Assembly: GCA_020205615.1 (NCBI GenBank)
Contig: CM035152.1
Coordinates: 117,836,043-117,900,042 of the forward strand
Origin: Panax quinquefolius
Taxonomy: Eukaryota > Streptophyta > Magnoliopsida > Apiales > Araliaceae
Length of the DNA stretch: 64,000 nucleotides
Direction of reading: 5' to 3'
This document shows, in pieces, positions 12,222 through 23,800 of the stretch. How positions within the stretch are numbered: position 1 is the stretch's first letter; each line of letters starts with the position of its first letter. The position numbers and the translations under genes were made by a program. Under the pieces are notes generated by a model that was not told the origin of the DNA, made no database searches, and was given only the letters and a program-made list of their open reading frames with translations.

Positions 12222-12511
12222 CTAAGTATGGTCAACCCGAAGGATCAGGCAAGAACAAGGGGAAAGGAAAGCTCTTCGAATGAGTTTTATATTATTCTGT
12301 GTAATAGTTGAAGTTTATTAAGACAATGATATTTATTATCTATGATGTAATGAATGTTTAAAGGTCGCGTACCTGGGAATAGACTCTGATGCATATGTAA
12401 ATTAAATTTGGTATCTATATTATTTTTATTATTAAGATTATTCTGCTCATAGAAATGGTATTGTGAAGCACTGAGTTCAGTTTTAAATTACCTGAATTTG
12501 GGGGCATCACA

Positions 12512-13780
12512 GTATCAAAGATCAGATTCTTAAGTTAGGGTTTTACCTCTTTTAAACAAATTCTTGATCCTATGCTCCTGACCTGATCTTGATGTTCTTG
12601 GGACTTACTAAGAGACTGAAATGCTAAAGATTTTCGTGGGGTTTAGAGAGAGGAGGTCTAAGTTAAGTGTTTGGTGATTAAATGGCTTCATTTATGAACT
12701 TTTCTCATTTGTCCCTTATATATTTGATGGATGCAATGAATTTGGCTGGTGAAAGTGGCTGATATTTTTGGTTATAGGCACATGGCTAAGTTAGGATTGT
12801 TCAACAACTAAAGCTTTGTCAACCTCTACAAGTTATCTATTAAATAATGCAAGAAGGGCAATTATGTTATTTATCTTTTACTTTTAATAATAAACTTGGC
12901 ATCTCATTCCAACCCTTAAGGTTTGACCCTTAGGGTTTAATCCTAAGGTTTTATAAGTTCATTTTCTAGGATTTTGTAATTAGGTTGAAATATAAATTTT
13001 AGTTTCTAAAAATGTGAAATAGGGTTTCCTAATTAAATTAGGTTTCCTAATCCCTTAGGACTTGTAAATTAGGCTTAGGTGTACTAATTAACATTAAACT
13101 TTATAATTTAGCGATTAAGGTTCCCAATTAGCAAATTAGGGTTTCTAATTTAGTAATTAGGGTTTTCCCTAATTAGGGTTATAATCTAATACTTGTTATT
13201 AATCATATAACACAATCATTAACATTCTTGAACTTGAATTTGACTTTTGAACTAGGGTTTATCAGTTTAATACTAGGGTTTTCTAATACTGCACCATAGT
13301 TGACCACATTATCAGTCTACACATACAGTACATATTTAAAGCACTAAAATATAAGTAATATTATATTAATATTCTCATTCCTTATTTAAAATCCAGAATT
13401 AGGGTTTTAAATCCATTTCCGACATAACTTTTCATATATACCATTATTAGTTAAGTTAAAATAATTAACTTAACTAATATAATAAAATAATTATTATAAT
13501 AATCCTAATAATCATAATATATATATACAATAATTCTATTTTCATGGAAAATAAATAATAAAATATTTTACTTCAAAATTAATTTATTATAAAATATAAT
13601 TTATAATGATCAATAATTCCTTTAAAAAATTTATTTGCAATTATTCATGTAATAAATAAATTTCTATTTATCATATATATATACATACACTTTACCTTGC
13701 ACATATTCCCATCTTTGATAAAAAAAAATTTATACGCAAAATTTCTTATTTAATTATATTGAAAATATTGGGTTATTACA
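12512..13780 (-). repeat. Element E2 3' LTR fragment (first 1.27 kb)
   Basis: On the minus strand it starts TGTAATAACCC at 13780 and matches the first part of the E1 LTR (4394-5589 plus 8935 to about 9120). It stops just past its predicted donor at 12546, where it abuts the end of the E1 LTR. A TATA box (TATATAAG, 12715-12722) lies 169 bp before the donor. Telobox-like motifs lie at about 12932, 13020, 13136, 13158, 13250, 13272 and 13398. Confidence 0.85.
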
Positions 13781-14056
13781 TTCACCCTCCCTTATAAGGA
13801 TTCCATCCACGGAATCATCATTTCAAAACTTATAGACATTAGGGTAAATAGCTTACACAGTCATTGCAAGTAGATCTCGATCAGATTCGATCAAACTGAT
13901 CTTTAACTATTCAGCATAAAGCTTGTCTATCTGATTAAATGGAAATTTGATTTCTAATAGAACTCAAATTCCTCCTTCAAAATTGTTTTATAAAATAATT
14001 TACTATATATAAGAAAAAAATAATCATATATAAGAAATAAAAAATTTATTTGAGTA
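13781..14056 (-). mobile_element. Element E2: internal 3' end with polypurine tract
   Basis: The minus strand carries TATAAGGGAGGGTGAA at 13796-13781 against the LTR start. The rest is a non-coding tail also present at 4228-4393. It directly follows the Gag/protease junction of E2, so almost all of pol (protease, RT, RNase H, integrase) is deleted. Confidence 0.85.
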
Positions 14057-15208
14057 ATACCTAGAGTTCCATCCTCGGATGCTACAGTATCCTGAACCGT
14101 CATGTTGAAGACTCTTGCGGTTGATTTTGTTGGTTTTCTTGTTGAAGTTGGTCCCGTTATCGTCAGTGTTCCGCTGCCTTCCCCCGTATTCATGCTTCCT
14201 GCATCCATTCTCCTTTTTCAGACAGTCCTTTACCTTATGTTCCGTTGATCCACACAGAAAACACCTATTGTTTATCCTAGGATTGGGGAAATTGAGAGAC
14301 ATATGTCCCTCCCACCCACACTTATAGAACACAAATTTAACCTTTAAACAGTCACCTAAATGTTTCTTCCCGCAATTTTCACACTGCACCACTTGTTTCT
14401 TCACACCTTCTTGCTTAACTTGGACATTCCCAAAATTGTTCCCTTTTCTTTTTTCATTCCCACTACCACTACCTACTTCTACCTTCCCAACTCCCTCACC
14501 CTTATTCTTTCTCCCCTTCTTATAGAGGCTTATGTCCTCACTTCTCCCTTTAGCTATGATAGCCTTTTCTAAGAGTACTGCAAAAGTATTGATCTGCAAC
14601 ACTGCCACCTTATTGTAGAGCCAGGGTTTTAATCCCAACTTAAACCTCTTTGCCTTTCTTGCTTCTGTGTCCACTTGGTGTGGAATGAACCTAGCCATTT
14701 CGTTGAATTTTGTGGCATACTCCGCAACTGTCATCTTCTCCTGCTTCAACTCCAAAAACTTCACCTCCATCCTAGCCTGCATACTGGACGAGAAATAGTT
14801 CTCAAAGAACATCATCTTAAACCTAGTCCATACTATCACTCCTTCTTCTGCCCTAACTTGATTTGCCTCCCACCAAAAATTTGCCTCCCCTTTCATCATA
14901 TAGGTGGCAAAATCTGTCTTTTGCCCCTCAGCTACCCTAACAATCACAAATGCTTTTTCTATCTCTTTTAACCAGGTTTAGGCTTCTATCGGGTCAGTGG
15001 TCCCTCTAAATTCTGGCGGTCCTACAGCCTTAAAGTCTTTGAAGTTTGCCAAACGATCGTCCGACTGATTCCCCACAGCTGGCATTCCATTCTCCTTGGC
15101 TTGAGCTACCATGTTTGCAAAGTTCTGCATCGGGTCTGGTTGTTGTCCTCTAGCATAGTTGACAGATTCTTCTGCCCTTTGGTTTCGAGTTCGGCATCTT
15201 GGCGGCAT
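14057..15208 (-). pseudogene. Element E2: Gag, one premature stop, pol deleted
   Basis: Gag starts at 15208 (MPPRCRTRNQ; the MPPRR-type start also occurs in D and F). The core reads FKDFKAVGPPEFRGTTDPIEA, then one TAA where glutamate is expected, then TWLKEIEKAF and an open run from 14947 covering FATYMMKGEANFWWEA, the capsid helices and the LKPWLYNKV block. A lysine- and glycine-rich linker leads to three knuckles: CENCGKKHLGDC, YKCGWEGHMSLNF (two cysteines lost) and CFLCGSTEHKVKDC. The frame then breaks, and a linker with ARVFNMTVQDTVAS runs into the 3' tail. The capsid part is well preserved, so this copy may be fairly young. Confidence 0.85.
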
Positions 15209-15484
15209 TATCTGATTAAATTATACTTTATTAACTTACATTCTAAACCTTATCGTATAAGTTTAATATATTAAACTTGTTGCATTAATCAAACATAGAT
15301 TCATATTCAACTATTTCATAGTACTTTACATAGCATAGCACATACTGCCTTAAGCATCTGATATCCCTTTGGGACCACCAAAGTCGAGATTCGCTGCTAT
15401 AACTTATACAAAAAGTGAAAATATTACATTATAAAGACATACTTATCATAGAACACACATATTCAAACAGTACTTATACTATTT

Positions 15485-16146
15485 ATTCACTACGCCTTTT
15501 CCTAATCCTGGACAACCTTTCACTCGATGACCTTCCAACCCACAAAAAAAACATGCACCTTACTTAAAGTTGGGACAATGAGGAGAGATATGTCCCTCAT
15601 GTCCGCAAATATAACCTATCTTTTTCCCTTCCTGCATACGCCTTCATGTTTCTTATTATAGTTTGTACACGTTTCTATTTTATTAGCGTTCCCTTGGTTA
15701 GATTCGAAATTTCCTATATCGCGGTCTTTCATCTTTCTTTTCCCTTTCTTGCTCGGAGCTGCACACGATTTTTTGCTTTTGGTTCCCATCTGATCAATTT
15801 GGATTTTAAGCTTATCTTGTTCTTCCATTGTTTCGATTAATGCCTTTCGTAATTGATTATTTAGTAGCTTTTCTATTTCCCACAACTTTTCCAAAGAAGA
15901 AACATAGTCTCGCAGATTCTGTACTTCAGTTGATGTTTGATCAGCTCCAACTTCGTTGTCTGAATCACTATCTGTTAGTTCTACCATTTCTAGGTCCTGT
16001 ACTATATTTTCCAAAATGATCACCTCATCAAGGTTACCTTCAATGTGAGCCTCTATTTCAGCTATTGGCTTTGATATTGGCTCGGTTATGGAGATTAGCT
16101 CCTTCTTTACAATCTAAGCGTATCCTAATCCTTTTCCACCTAACAT
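15485..16146 (-). pseudogene. Element E2: leader ORF, coiled coil plus zinc knuckles
   Basis: A separate ORF lies between the primer-binding site and Gag. It begins at ATG 16146 (MLGGKGLGYA), has one stop at codon 11, and is then open to 15616. In order I see an acidic stretch (TDSDSDNEVGAD), a likely coiled coil (RDYVSSLEKLWEIEKLLNN onward), a basic stretch (KKGKRKMKDR) and a degraded knuckle (CTNYNKKHEGVC). After a one-base frameshift it continues as YICGHEGHISPHC and CFFCGLEGHRVKGC. The three-knuckle tail resembles the tail of Gag itself. The function is not known to me. D and F have a coiled-coil ORF in the same place. Confidence 0.7.
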
Positions 16147-16359
16147 CTACACATAAATTATCTTGATTAGTATATAATATATATTATATACACACAACAA
16201 ATAATAGTTTTATATAAGTTATCTTTTATTTGGTTAACGATGAATTTATTCAATTCATCTTCTTTTAAACTCTATATGAGTTATTTGTATTTTCAACGTT
16301 TCTCTATGTCCTAAGGTTATAGCCTAAGGTCTACCCCCACCTAAGGTTTCTAACCTATT

Positions 16360-16372
16360 GCTCTGATAACAA
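16360..16372 (-). other. Primer-binding site, element E2
   Basis: The minus strand reads TTGTTATCAGAGC, one base off the initiator methionine tRNA complement, two bases inside the LTR end. Confidence 0.8.
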
Positions 16373-16374
16373 GC

Positions 16375-19300
16375 TGTGACGCCCCCAAATTCAGGTGCTT
16401 GAAACCTGAATTCAGTGCTTCACGATACCATTTCTTTGAGCGGAATAATAATAATGTCATAAATTTCAAACTTAATTTACATATCAGAGTTGTCTAAATC
16501 CCAGGTACGTGACTGTTAAAACATTAATTACATAATAGATAATAAATATTATCATCTTAATTGAGTCTAGCTATTACATAAGATAACACAAACTTATTAT
16601 GTCAGCTTTCCTTTCTCTTTGTTCTTGGCAGAGCCTTCAGGTTAATCATACTTAACTGAAAATATTTAAATTAAGCAAGAATGAGCATTTGATTGCCCAA
16701 CAAGTAATAGCAAACAATAAATATTAGCTGAAAGAAGTAAATGTTTTCTTTGAATGGCACTTCTACAACGAATCAACAGTTGTGAAGTAAACTAAAGCAA
16801 CACTAAACAACAGATCAACTCTATTTCAAATTTTGAAACTACGTACTGACTATAAATGGAAATCAGTTGACAGACTGTGAACTTTGTTTTCAATTTTTGA
16901 AAAGTTTGAACAGAACTTCATCTGTAAACCATCATAACTTACGAGCACGGGGGTGATCAGCCCGTTATGCCCTGTATTGATCAATACTACATGTTCGAAT
17001 GATATTTTCGTTCAGCATATCCGCCTTAGGTGCACAAAAGTTTCCCATGTTCGGGATGTTCATACTTAGTCCGGAATCCGAACCAAAATAATTCGGTTAG
17101 ATAACAATAAGGTCTTATCATGTTCAAAGATATTTTTAAATCTGTGTCTAGCCGAGACAAGTAGCATAGATGACTTTTAATTAAGGTATACATACTGGAA
17201 ATCAACAAGTATGTATCAACATGTACAATAATTATCCAAGTGAGGACACTTGTATAACCAATCTTAGAAATTTACGAACAGAATATATATCTTAATCTAT
17301 AACAATATAGTTAAGAAGTTTGTACAACAAGAATATAATTTAATAACGTACTTATACATAATCATTACATAAGTAAATGCAAAAGGTACTTGTACAATGA
17401 AAAAGAATAGTTCAAATACGTGCTTACACATGTCCATTGCATAAAGTAAGTGCAAAGGGTTAGATACTTGCCTGGTCTACTGCTTACAGTACACGACTTA
17501 GTTTTATCGTTAATACAACGATCTATCATTCATAAGATTATACTTTCGATTAGAATAACATATCGTAACACATAGTACTGTTATTTACAGTCAACACATA
17601 ACCTAATCTCATTGCCACATATATTTATCAGACATTAGGACACAAACAGACACTTATACAGTCAACCTATATAGGTTCGGATCAATTTCGGTAATATTTT
17701 GGTGTACCGACGACTTTATCGGGTAATTATCGAGTTTATTGTTAATAAAACTCTAATCTGTATCTTAAATATTATTCTGGACAATTTAAATATCAATCAA
17801 ATTATTTTTAAGTATCTCATAATAATTGGTAAATAATTATTACAATTTATCATAATTTTTCAAACTCTAGAATCATTATTAAATGATTTAAATATTAAAT
17901 AATTCTATTATCATTAATATTTAAATAATATCCAAATATTAATGAAACCATTGCTAAAATATTAAAGTTATTTATAATAACTTAAAATATTTTTAAAGTC
18001 TTAATATTACCCTTAAATGATTTTTAAAACATTTAAAATCATTTCTAAATAATTACCATTAATATTTAAATATTAATGTATTATTTATCAAAATATTAAA
18101 AGATATTTATTATAACTTAAAATATTTTAAAATCATTTATATCCTTTTTAAATGATTTTTAAATTAATAAAACCATTTTTAAACTATTTATTTAACATGA
18201 TTATTAAATAAATCTAATATCATTAATATTGAATTATTAATGAAATTTACCTTCTTCTTTTTTTGCTAAGCTTGGTTTGTTTATAGAAAAAAAAACACTA
18301 TACAATGGCTAAGGGGCATACCCCAGGATATAGTAAATTAATCTGGTGACATGTCAGCAGATGAGAGTACTACAAAGGGAATGAAATCCCATCAACAAAG
18401 GATCCAAACAGCTAAACACAATCAATGCATTAACTAATTACAATAATATTGGCTAAAATTTGTGGCTCTGGTAAAGGTTGTACAAGTGGAGAGACATGCT
18501 TTAATCAACTGGATAACATCAGCTGCTATGTTGGGAGCAGGAGCAGAGGAGAGTCTGTGAAGTCTAGCATTCCTGGCTTCCCACACTTTGTAGAAAGTGA
18601 TTGTAACTGATAGGTATAATATGTTCCTTGTTAGCTTTGAGCCCTGAAAGGAGTTTAAGTAGTCAATAAGGTCATCCCATAAAAGTGGGACATTCCTGAA
18701 ATTCCCTAAGTTGAGGACATGTCGTAGGATAGCGGAAGAGAAACTGCAGTTGAAGTACCTTTAAATATTAAAAGTTATATTTTATAACTTAAAATATTTT
18801 TAAACTCTTTATTTTCATTTAAAATGATTTTTATAATATTAAAATCATTTTTAAACAAATTTATTTAATATAATTATTAAATAAATCTAATATCATTAAT
18901 ATTAAATAATTGATGAAATTTATCTTAAAATATTAAAAGTTATGTTTTATAACTTCAAATATTTTTAAATACCTTATTATCATTTAAAATAATTTTTAAT
19001 ATAATAAAATCATTTTTAATTAATTTATTTAATGAATTTATTATCAATAATATTCAAATAATTACTAATATTTATAGAAAATATGCCAAATTATTAAAAG
19101 TTAATTTTTATAACTTCAAATAATTTTTAAAATTAATTTTGTAATTTTTAGAAATTAATTTCTATTTTTAATTGATTTTTGGAAATTAAAATAAATAAAA
19201 TTAATAAGTCTGTCCTTTTGCGACAATAAGTGTCGCCTTAGGTGTTCTTGAACACCAAGAACATTCATATGACAGTTTCTGGGTACCATGTTTGACCAAT

Positions 19301-19828
19301 AATAATATTTAACCTATGATATTTCTGGACAATCTATGATTTAGATCTTGTAGTAGTAATGTAATACTACAAGTGTATAACATGTTCTAGGTCAAATCAT
19401 AACATATGAGCAAGATCTAAGCCTTAGAACAAGCTCCCAGAGCTGTTTTTCATTTTCTGGGTTACCCAGAATTGAAGAACAGTTCGTGAGGCCTTCTTTG
19501 GGCTTCCACTACTTATTTTCTGTGTATTTTTTTTGTGATTTAAATGTTCCAGGTTGTACCCAACATGTAAGAGAACATATCTATTATATAAAAACAGTAT
19601 AACAACAACAAAATCATGAGATCTATGACAGTCAAACCCTGTAAGAGACAGTGTTCATTCGTTTTTTGGGTTACCCAAAAAACATGAACTCTGTTCGACC
19701 AAGCTACTTTGACCGGCCACTGAATTCAGTCAGTTTGATGTTTTAGTGATCTAAATGCTTAAATCAACAATCTATATACCAATCTACAACATAGATACAA
19801 AAATGACAAGTATGAGTATTTATAAATA
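16375..19828 (-). repeat. Element E2 5' LTR, truncated, with LINE insert
   Basis: It begins TGTGACGCCCCC on the plus strand (LTR end in element sense) and matches the E1 LTR inverted, including the AT-rich 165-bp-type repeats (17760-19150) and a predicted acceptor at 16656-16657, 281 bp from the LTR end. The match fades near 19828, where plus-oriented LTR P begins, so the promoter end of this LTR is missing. The 19828 boundary is approximate. Confidence 0.75.
18254..18755 (-). mobile_element. 5'-truncated LINE insertion (non-LTR retrotransposon)
   Basis: A 502-bp segment interrupts the AT-rich E2 LTR and is flanked by TACCTT (18248-18253 and 18756-18761), which joins into the uninterrupted LTR sequence. 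Its base composition is clearly less AT-rich. On the minus strand it is open from its first bases to the stop at 18434-18436. It has the C-terminal signature of plant L1-type ORF2 proteins: PLLWDDLIDYLNS, then FYKVWEARNARLHR. After the stop comes a 3' UTR ending in an A-rich AAAAAAAGAAG tail. Only the last 100 or so codons are left, so it cannot move. Confidence 0.8.
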
Positions 19829-20877
19829 ACGACGTAGTTATTCATCGTCAAAGCTGTTGGAATGCAGATGGTTAAAATACGATGTCTGGCGTGGTTGCAT
19901 AGTAGCACACGGTATTGCATAGTATTTTGAATTATTGATTCTTACGTAAGAAGGCACTACTCAATAATTGTTACAGTAATTACTGTTTAATATTTTATTT
20001 TATTGATTCAATAATTGTTGCGTTGATATTTTATATTATTGTTGGTTCAATAATTGTCACTGCGCAGTATTTTCCATTATCAGATCAATAATTCAAATTA
20101 TTTGAATAATACTTTTAGATAGCATTATTGGCAATATCTAAGGAAGTTTTGTCTAGGAAAGGGGTTTGGTCACCTAATTGCACACTAGTAAGGAGAAATC
20201 CTTATCAGAAAGCCCCTTTTTTCCTGGGAACGACTTGGTTGTCATAATTGTGATTCTGTAATATTATTTATGAATAATTAATTATTAATTTATATGATAT
20301 TGAAATATTTATTTTATGTGGTTATAAATGAAGGAATTAATGCTGAGGTGTTTTATCAGTATTTTGTCGGAATGGAGGTATTAAAAATCGTCCGTATGTG
20401 AATTTCAGGCATTTTCTGTTCGAAATTTGGAAAAAATTTCTTCTACAAAGTTGTAGAGAATTGGATTTCCTATGGAATAGACATGAGATTCGAATTTTTC
20501 TGATAAAGGGCTATTTATTATGAATTATTGAAGTTCTAAAAATATATATTTTTATTTAAAACATTGGTGGGCCCCACTTTTGGTTGGTGTGGAATATTTG
20601 AATTTTGGTGGGCCCCACTGCTGGTGACTGAATTTTGGTCCAAGAGGTGTGCGTAGAAATTTTTTGAAATAATATTATTTTATTAATTTAGTCTGCTTTT
20701 GCGTTCTGGTATTTTCCTATAAATAGGTGTTTAAGTTAGAATTGAAAATCAAACTAGAATCTGAAGTTTTCTCTCTCTATATTATTGAGCGTATTCTTGT
20801 GAGTATTTAGATACTTTGAGAGTTGGTATTCAGTGCAAGTTTTCTTCAACATTACATCCGATATTCCAGTCAGAAGT
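19829..20877 (+). repeat. LTR P, left part (C-type LTR, plus orientation)
   Basis: It matches the inverted LTRs of B and C: the GTGGTTGCATAGTAGCACACGG block at 19895, the TTTGGTCACCTAATTGCACA block at 20168, and the TATA box and exon 1. The LTR start is missing. It is interrupted at 20877 by element F and resumes at 31366, with GAAGT repeated on both sides. Confidence 0.85.
20716..20727 (+). promoter_or_regulatory. TATA box of LTR P
   Basis: CCTATAAATAGG, a strong plant TATA context. It lies about 165 bp before the predicted donor at 31385 once element F is removed. Confidence 0.6.
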
Positions 20878-23800
20878 TGTGACGATTTGATTGTTTGAGT
20901 TGTGATTCTGAGGACAAAATCCTTGTAAGGAGGGAATGATGTAACATTCCAGAATTTTAATTATAATATTAAATATTTATTGAGTTATATAAATATTTAA
21001 TGGATGTGTTTATCATTGAATAAATATTTTTTAATTGATTTGATTTTATTTGGTAATTTATTTGTTAAATAAATAATTAATGAGATAAAGAAATTATTGT
21101 GTTGATATTTCAATTTGATGGTTAATTATTTGTATTGAGTTATGTGATTAAATGATTTATTTAATTATTTATTATTTGAATTAATTAAATTAAATATGAA
21201 AGCTTGATTAAATAAAGTGTGACAAATAACTATAGTATAAGGAGTTATTAAAATAAATTAAAGTTGTTTTAATCTAGTTTTACCCAAACAATGCTTAAGG
21301 ATATAAACTCTTTAATTTTAAATGATTTGCCAAACAAAGCCTTATGGCTCTTGGATTTTCTCTTTTTAATTATGAATTTTACTATAACAAATAAAATAAA
21401 TAAATAAATAAATAATAATAAATAATATATATTATAACTGATAACTTATTATTCTAATTATTATAACGTCGGTTTCATACATTTGGATGTGTGCGTTGGG
21501 TTAAGTTTTATTATAAGTAAAAATCATTTGGCCTAAGTCTACTGAGGAAGAAGGGGAGAAAAGTTACAAAGAATAGAAAGAGTTGAGAGGAAACTTGTGA
21601 ATCTTCACAACAATACCAGGGATTAGCAACGATTGTCCGAGTAATTGAAGGTATGTTCACAACCTTAGTGTTATATATATATGTGTATATACGTGTATAT
21701 GTATTTCACGGTAAGAATTTTCTTATGTTCGGTAAAATAAATTGTTGAATTATGGACATATATAGTTGATAATTGTGGTTATACATGTTTATAATGCTTG
21801 AGATTATGTTTAAACAATAATTGAATGTTAATTTCGGTTTACAGTAGGAAGAAATAATAACAGTGTTTGTTTTCTTAATATGGCTTGAGTAATTGTCAAT
21901 TTTAGTGGTCAATTCGTATGTGAAACTGTAAAATTGACGCTTGTATATGGTAGTTCATTAAGAAACGAGCATAATATAATTTGGATGGAGTGATTTGGTT
22001 AAGTAATGAATTCACAATGATGAATTTTGTAAAGGGTGTCAAAAAAATTGAGTTTTTCATGAAAACATGAAAATTGATAAATTAAAATAGTTTTAGTTGA
22101 TGTTAAATTATGCTAAATGGTTGAATATGTTAGCAATTACGTTTGTGATAGTTGTATATTTATTTTACATGTTATTATTACTATTTGATGGGTGAAATTT
22201 ATGTTTGTTGGGCTAAAGTCGGCTACTGTTCATTAGCCTTCTCTCTGCGTCGTTGTCGTGTGCACATTGCTACTTTGTCTTATAACGATGTCACAAAGCA
22301 ATTGCATGCCACGGTCTCAACTTAAGTTTTGTAATGAAATTGATTTACCATAATTCTCGGTTTGAGATTCTCGATTTTCTGCTTTCTTTGCTGAGACTTG
22401 GGTTAACATCATAGCATGGTCTGAAATTATGTTAGCATGTTAAACGTGTAATGTTAAGGATAACATAACATAGTGAATTGTGGTTAGTAAGTTTCAAAGT
22501 TGGAAATGATTAATATTTTATGAAAGCGATATGTTAGGACTTAGTGTATATAATGATTAGTAAATAAGTGTTGTGAAGGTTAACACTTGGAATTTTTGAT
22601 ATTTATATAGTAACATAAGACTTGTGCTAAAATGATAAGTTTAGCAAGAAATGTTCATGTTATGGTATGTTAGCATATCTAATAAGTATTGTGGTTCTAA
22701 ACCTATGTGTAGGATATTGGAGTACGTGAGTTGTAATTGTATAGCTTACGCAAGAGGCAAGTTCCCTAACCTTTGCTACTTTATTATTCAACAAGGTTAC
22801 TATTCACTGTTATGTTATGCTTATGCAAATTCTCTATCTCTAATCTCTTGTTTAACGATTTATTGTCATGCGAGTTCTTTAATCCTCATTTATGGTTGAT
22901 CAAGTTAGTTAATCTTTTTTTCTTTATTCAAAGTCTGTATTTTTATTGTAAGAAGTGTGTTTGTTCAACTACTAATACCTGTTGTTTGATCTTCGTTCTT
23001 CAATATCATTGTACAATCTTACATTATTGTACCGAACTCTAAGTTGCTTAGCGATTCTTTATCAATTCAACTAATCCTTAGTTGATGAATGTTCTAAACC
23101 CTAAATTACCCTTGAAGTCAACCCAAACCAAACTTCCTTTGGTTTGTTTATGTACTCACAGACCTTAGAAATCATGTTCTCGATGATAACAATTGTTAAA
23201 TTTATAAATTGTTAATACTCTAGCTCTTATTGATTCATCGATATACCTTGTTCATGAGGACATTATAATCAAACCCTTGAATAGTTATTGATTCCTATCT
23301 GATTCAACCAGTACTTGGTTGATGAGCGTTCTAAAAAAAATCTAGACTTCCTTTGAAGTTATTTCCCAACCAAACTTCCTTTGGTTCGGAACCTGATAAT
23401 CTAAGCCGAGATGAACAACCCTATATCAGGGGATTATTTTAAAGATATGCAATAACGTTAAAATGTTTGCGCAATACATAGTACAAAGGGCTGATCACCT
23501 GGAGTACGGAATGATGGTCCATATAGTCGTTTAGACTGTTAAAAGTTACAGTAAAAACACCTGTGAACCTAGGACATAGATGATGGTTATAGTCTTTTAG
23601 ACTGTTAAAGGTTAAAGTAGAAATACTTGAAAACCTAGAATAGAGTTTGTGGTCTTGTGACCCTCAGTGTATTCTTTGATGTTGTTATCTATTGTTAACT
23701 TAAACATTCATTATTCCTTTGAACTCATAGCTGTTGAATTAAAGTTTATTGTTCCGGTAAGAACACTTTACAGTTGAAAGCTCAGTTAATTGTCATTCAT

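Larger units (their letters stand above)
4394..12511 (+). repeat. Element E1 3' LTR (about 4.8 kb without its insert)
   Basis: The LTR starts TGTAATAACCCGATATTTTC and ends GGGGGCATCACA at 12511. It is interrupted by a solo LTR at 5590-8934. In order it holds telobox-like AAACCCTA motifs (4796-5370), a degenerate promoter region near 5560, a predicted splice donor at 9093, AT-rich tandem repeats (10200-11060) and a predicted acceptor at 12221. It carries no coding region. Open frames here, including 11691-11999 on the minus strand, have no recognisable motif. Confidence 0.85.

Noticed and set aside
14115..14971. Plus-strand frames at 14115, 14360 and 14675
   Set aside because: Antisense shadows of the E2 Gag.
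22651..23042. Open frames of 82-89 codons recurring at 29812-30209
   Set aside because: They lie inside the two F LTRs, which are copies of each other, so repetition is expected. They fall inside the predicted intron, overlap in different frames and show no motif.
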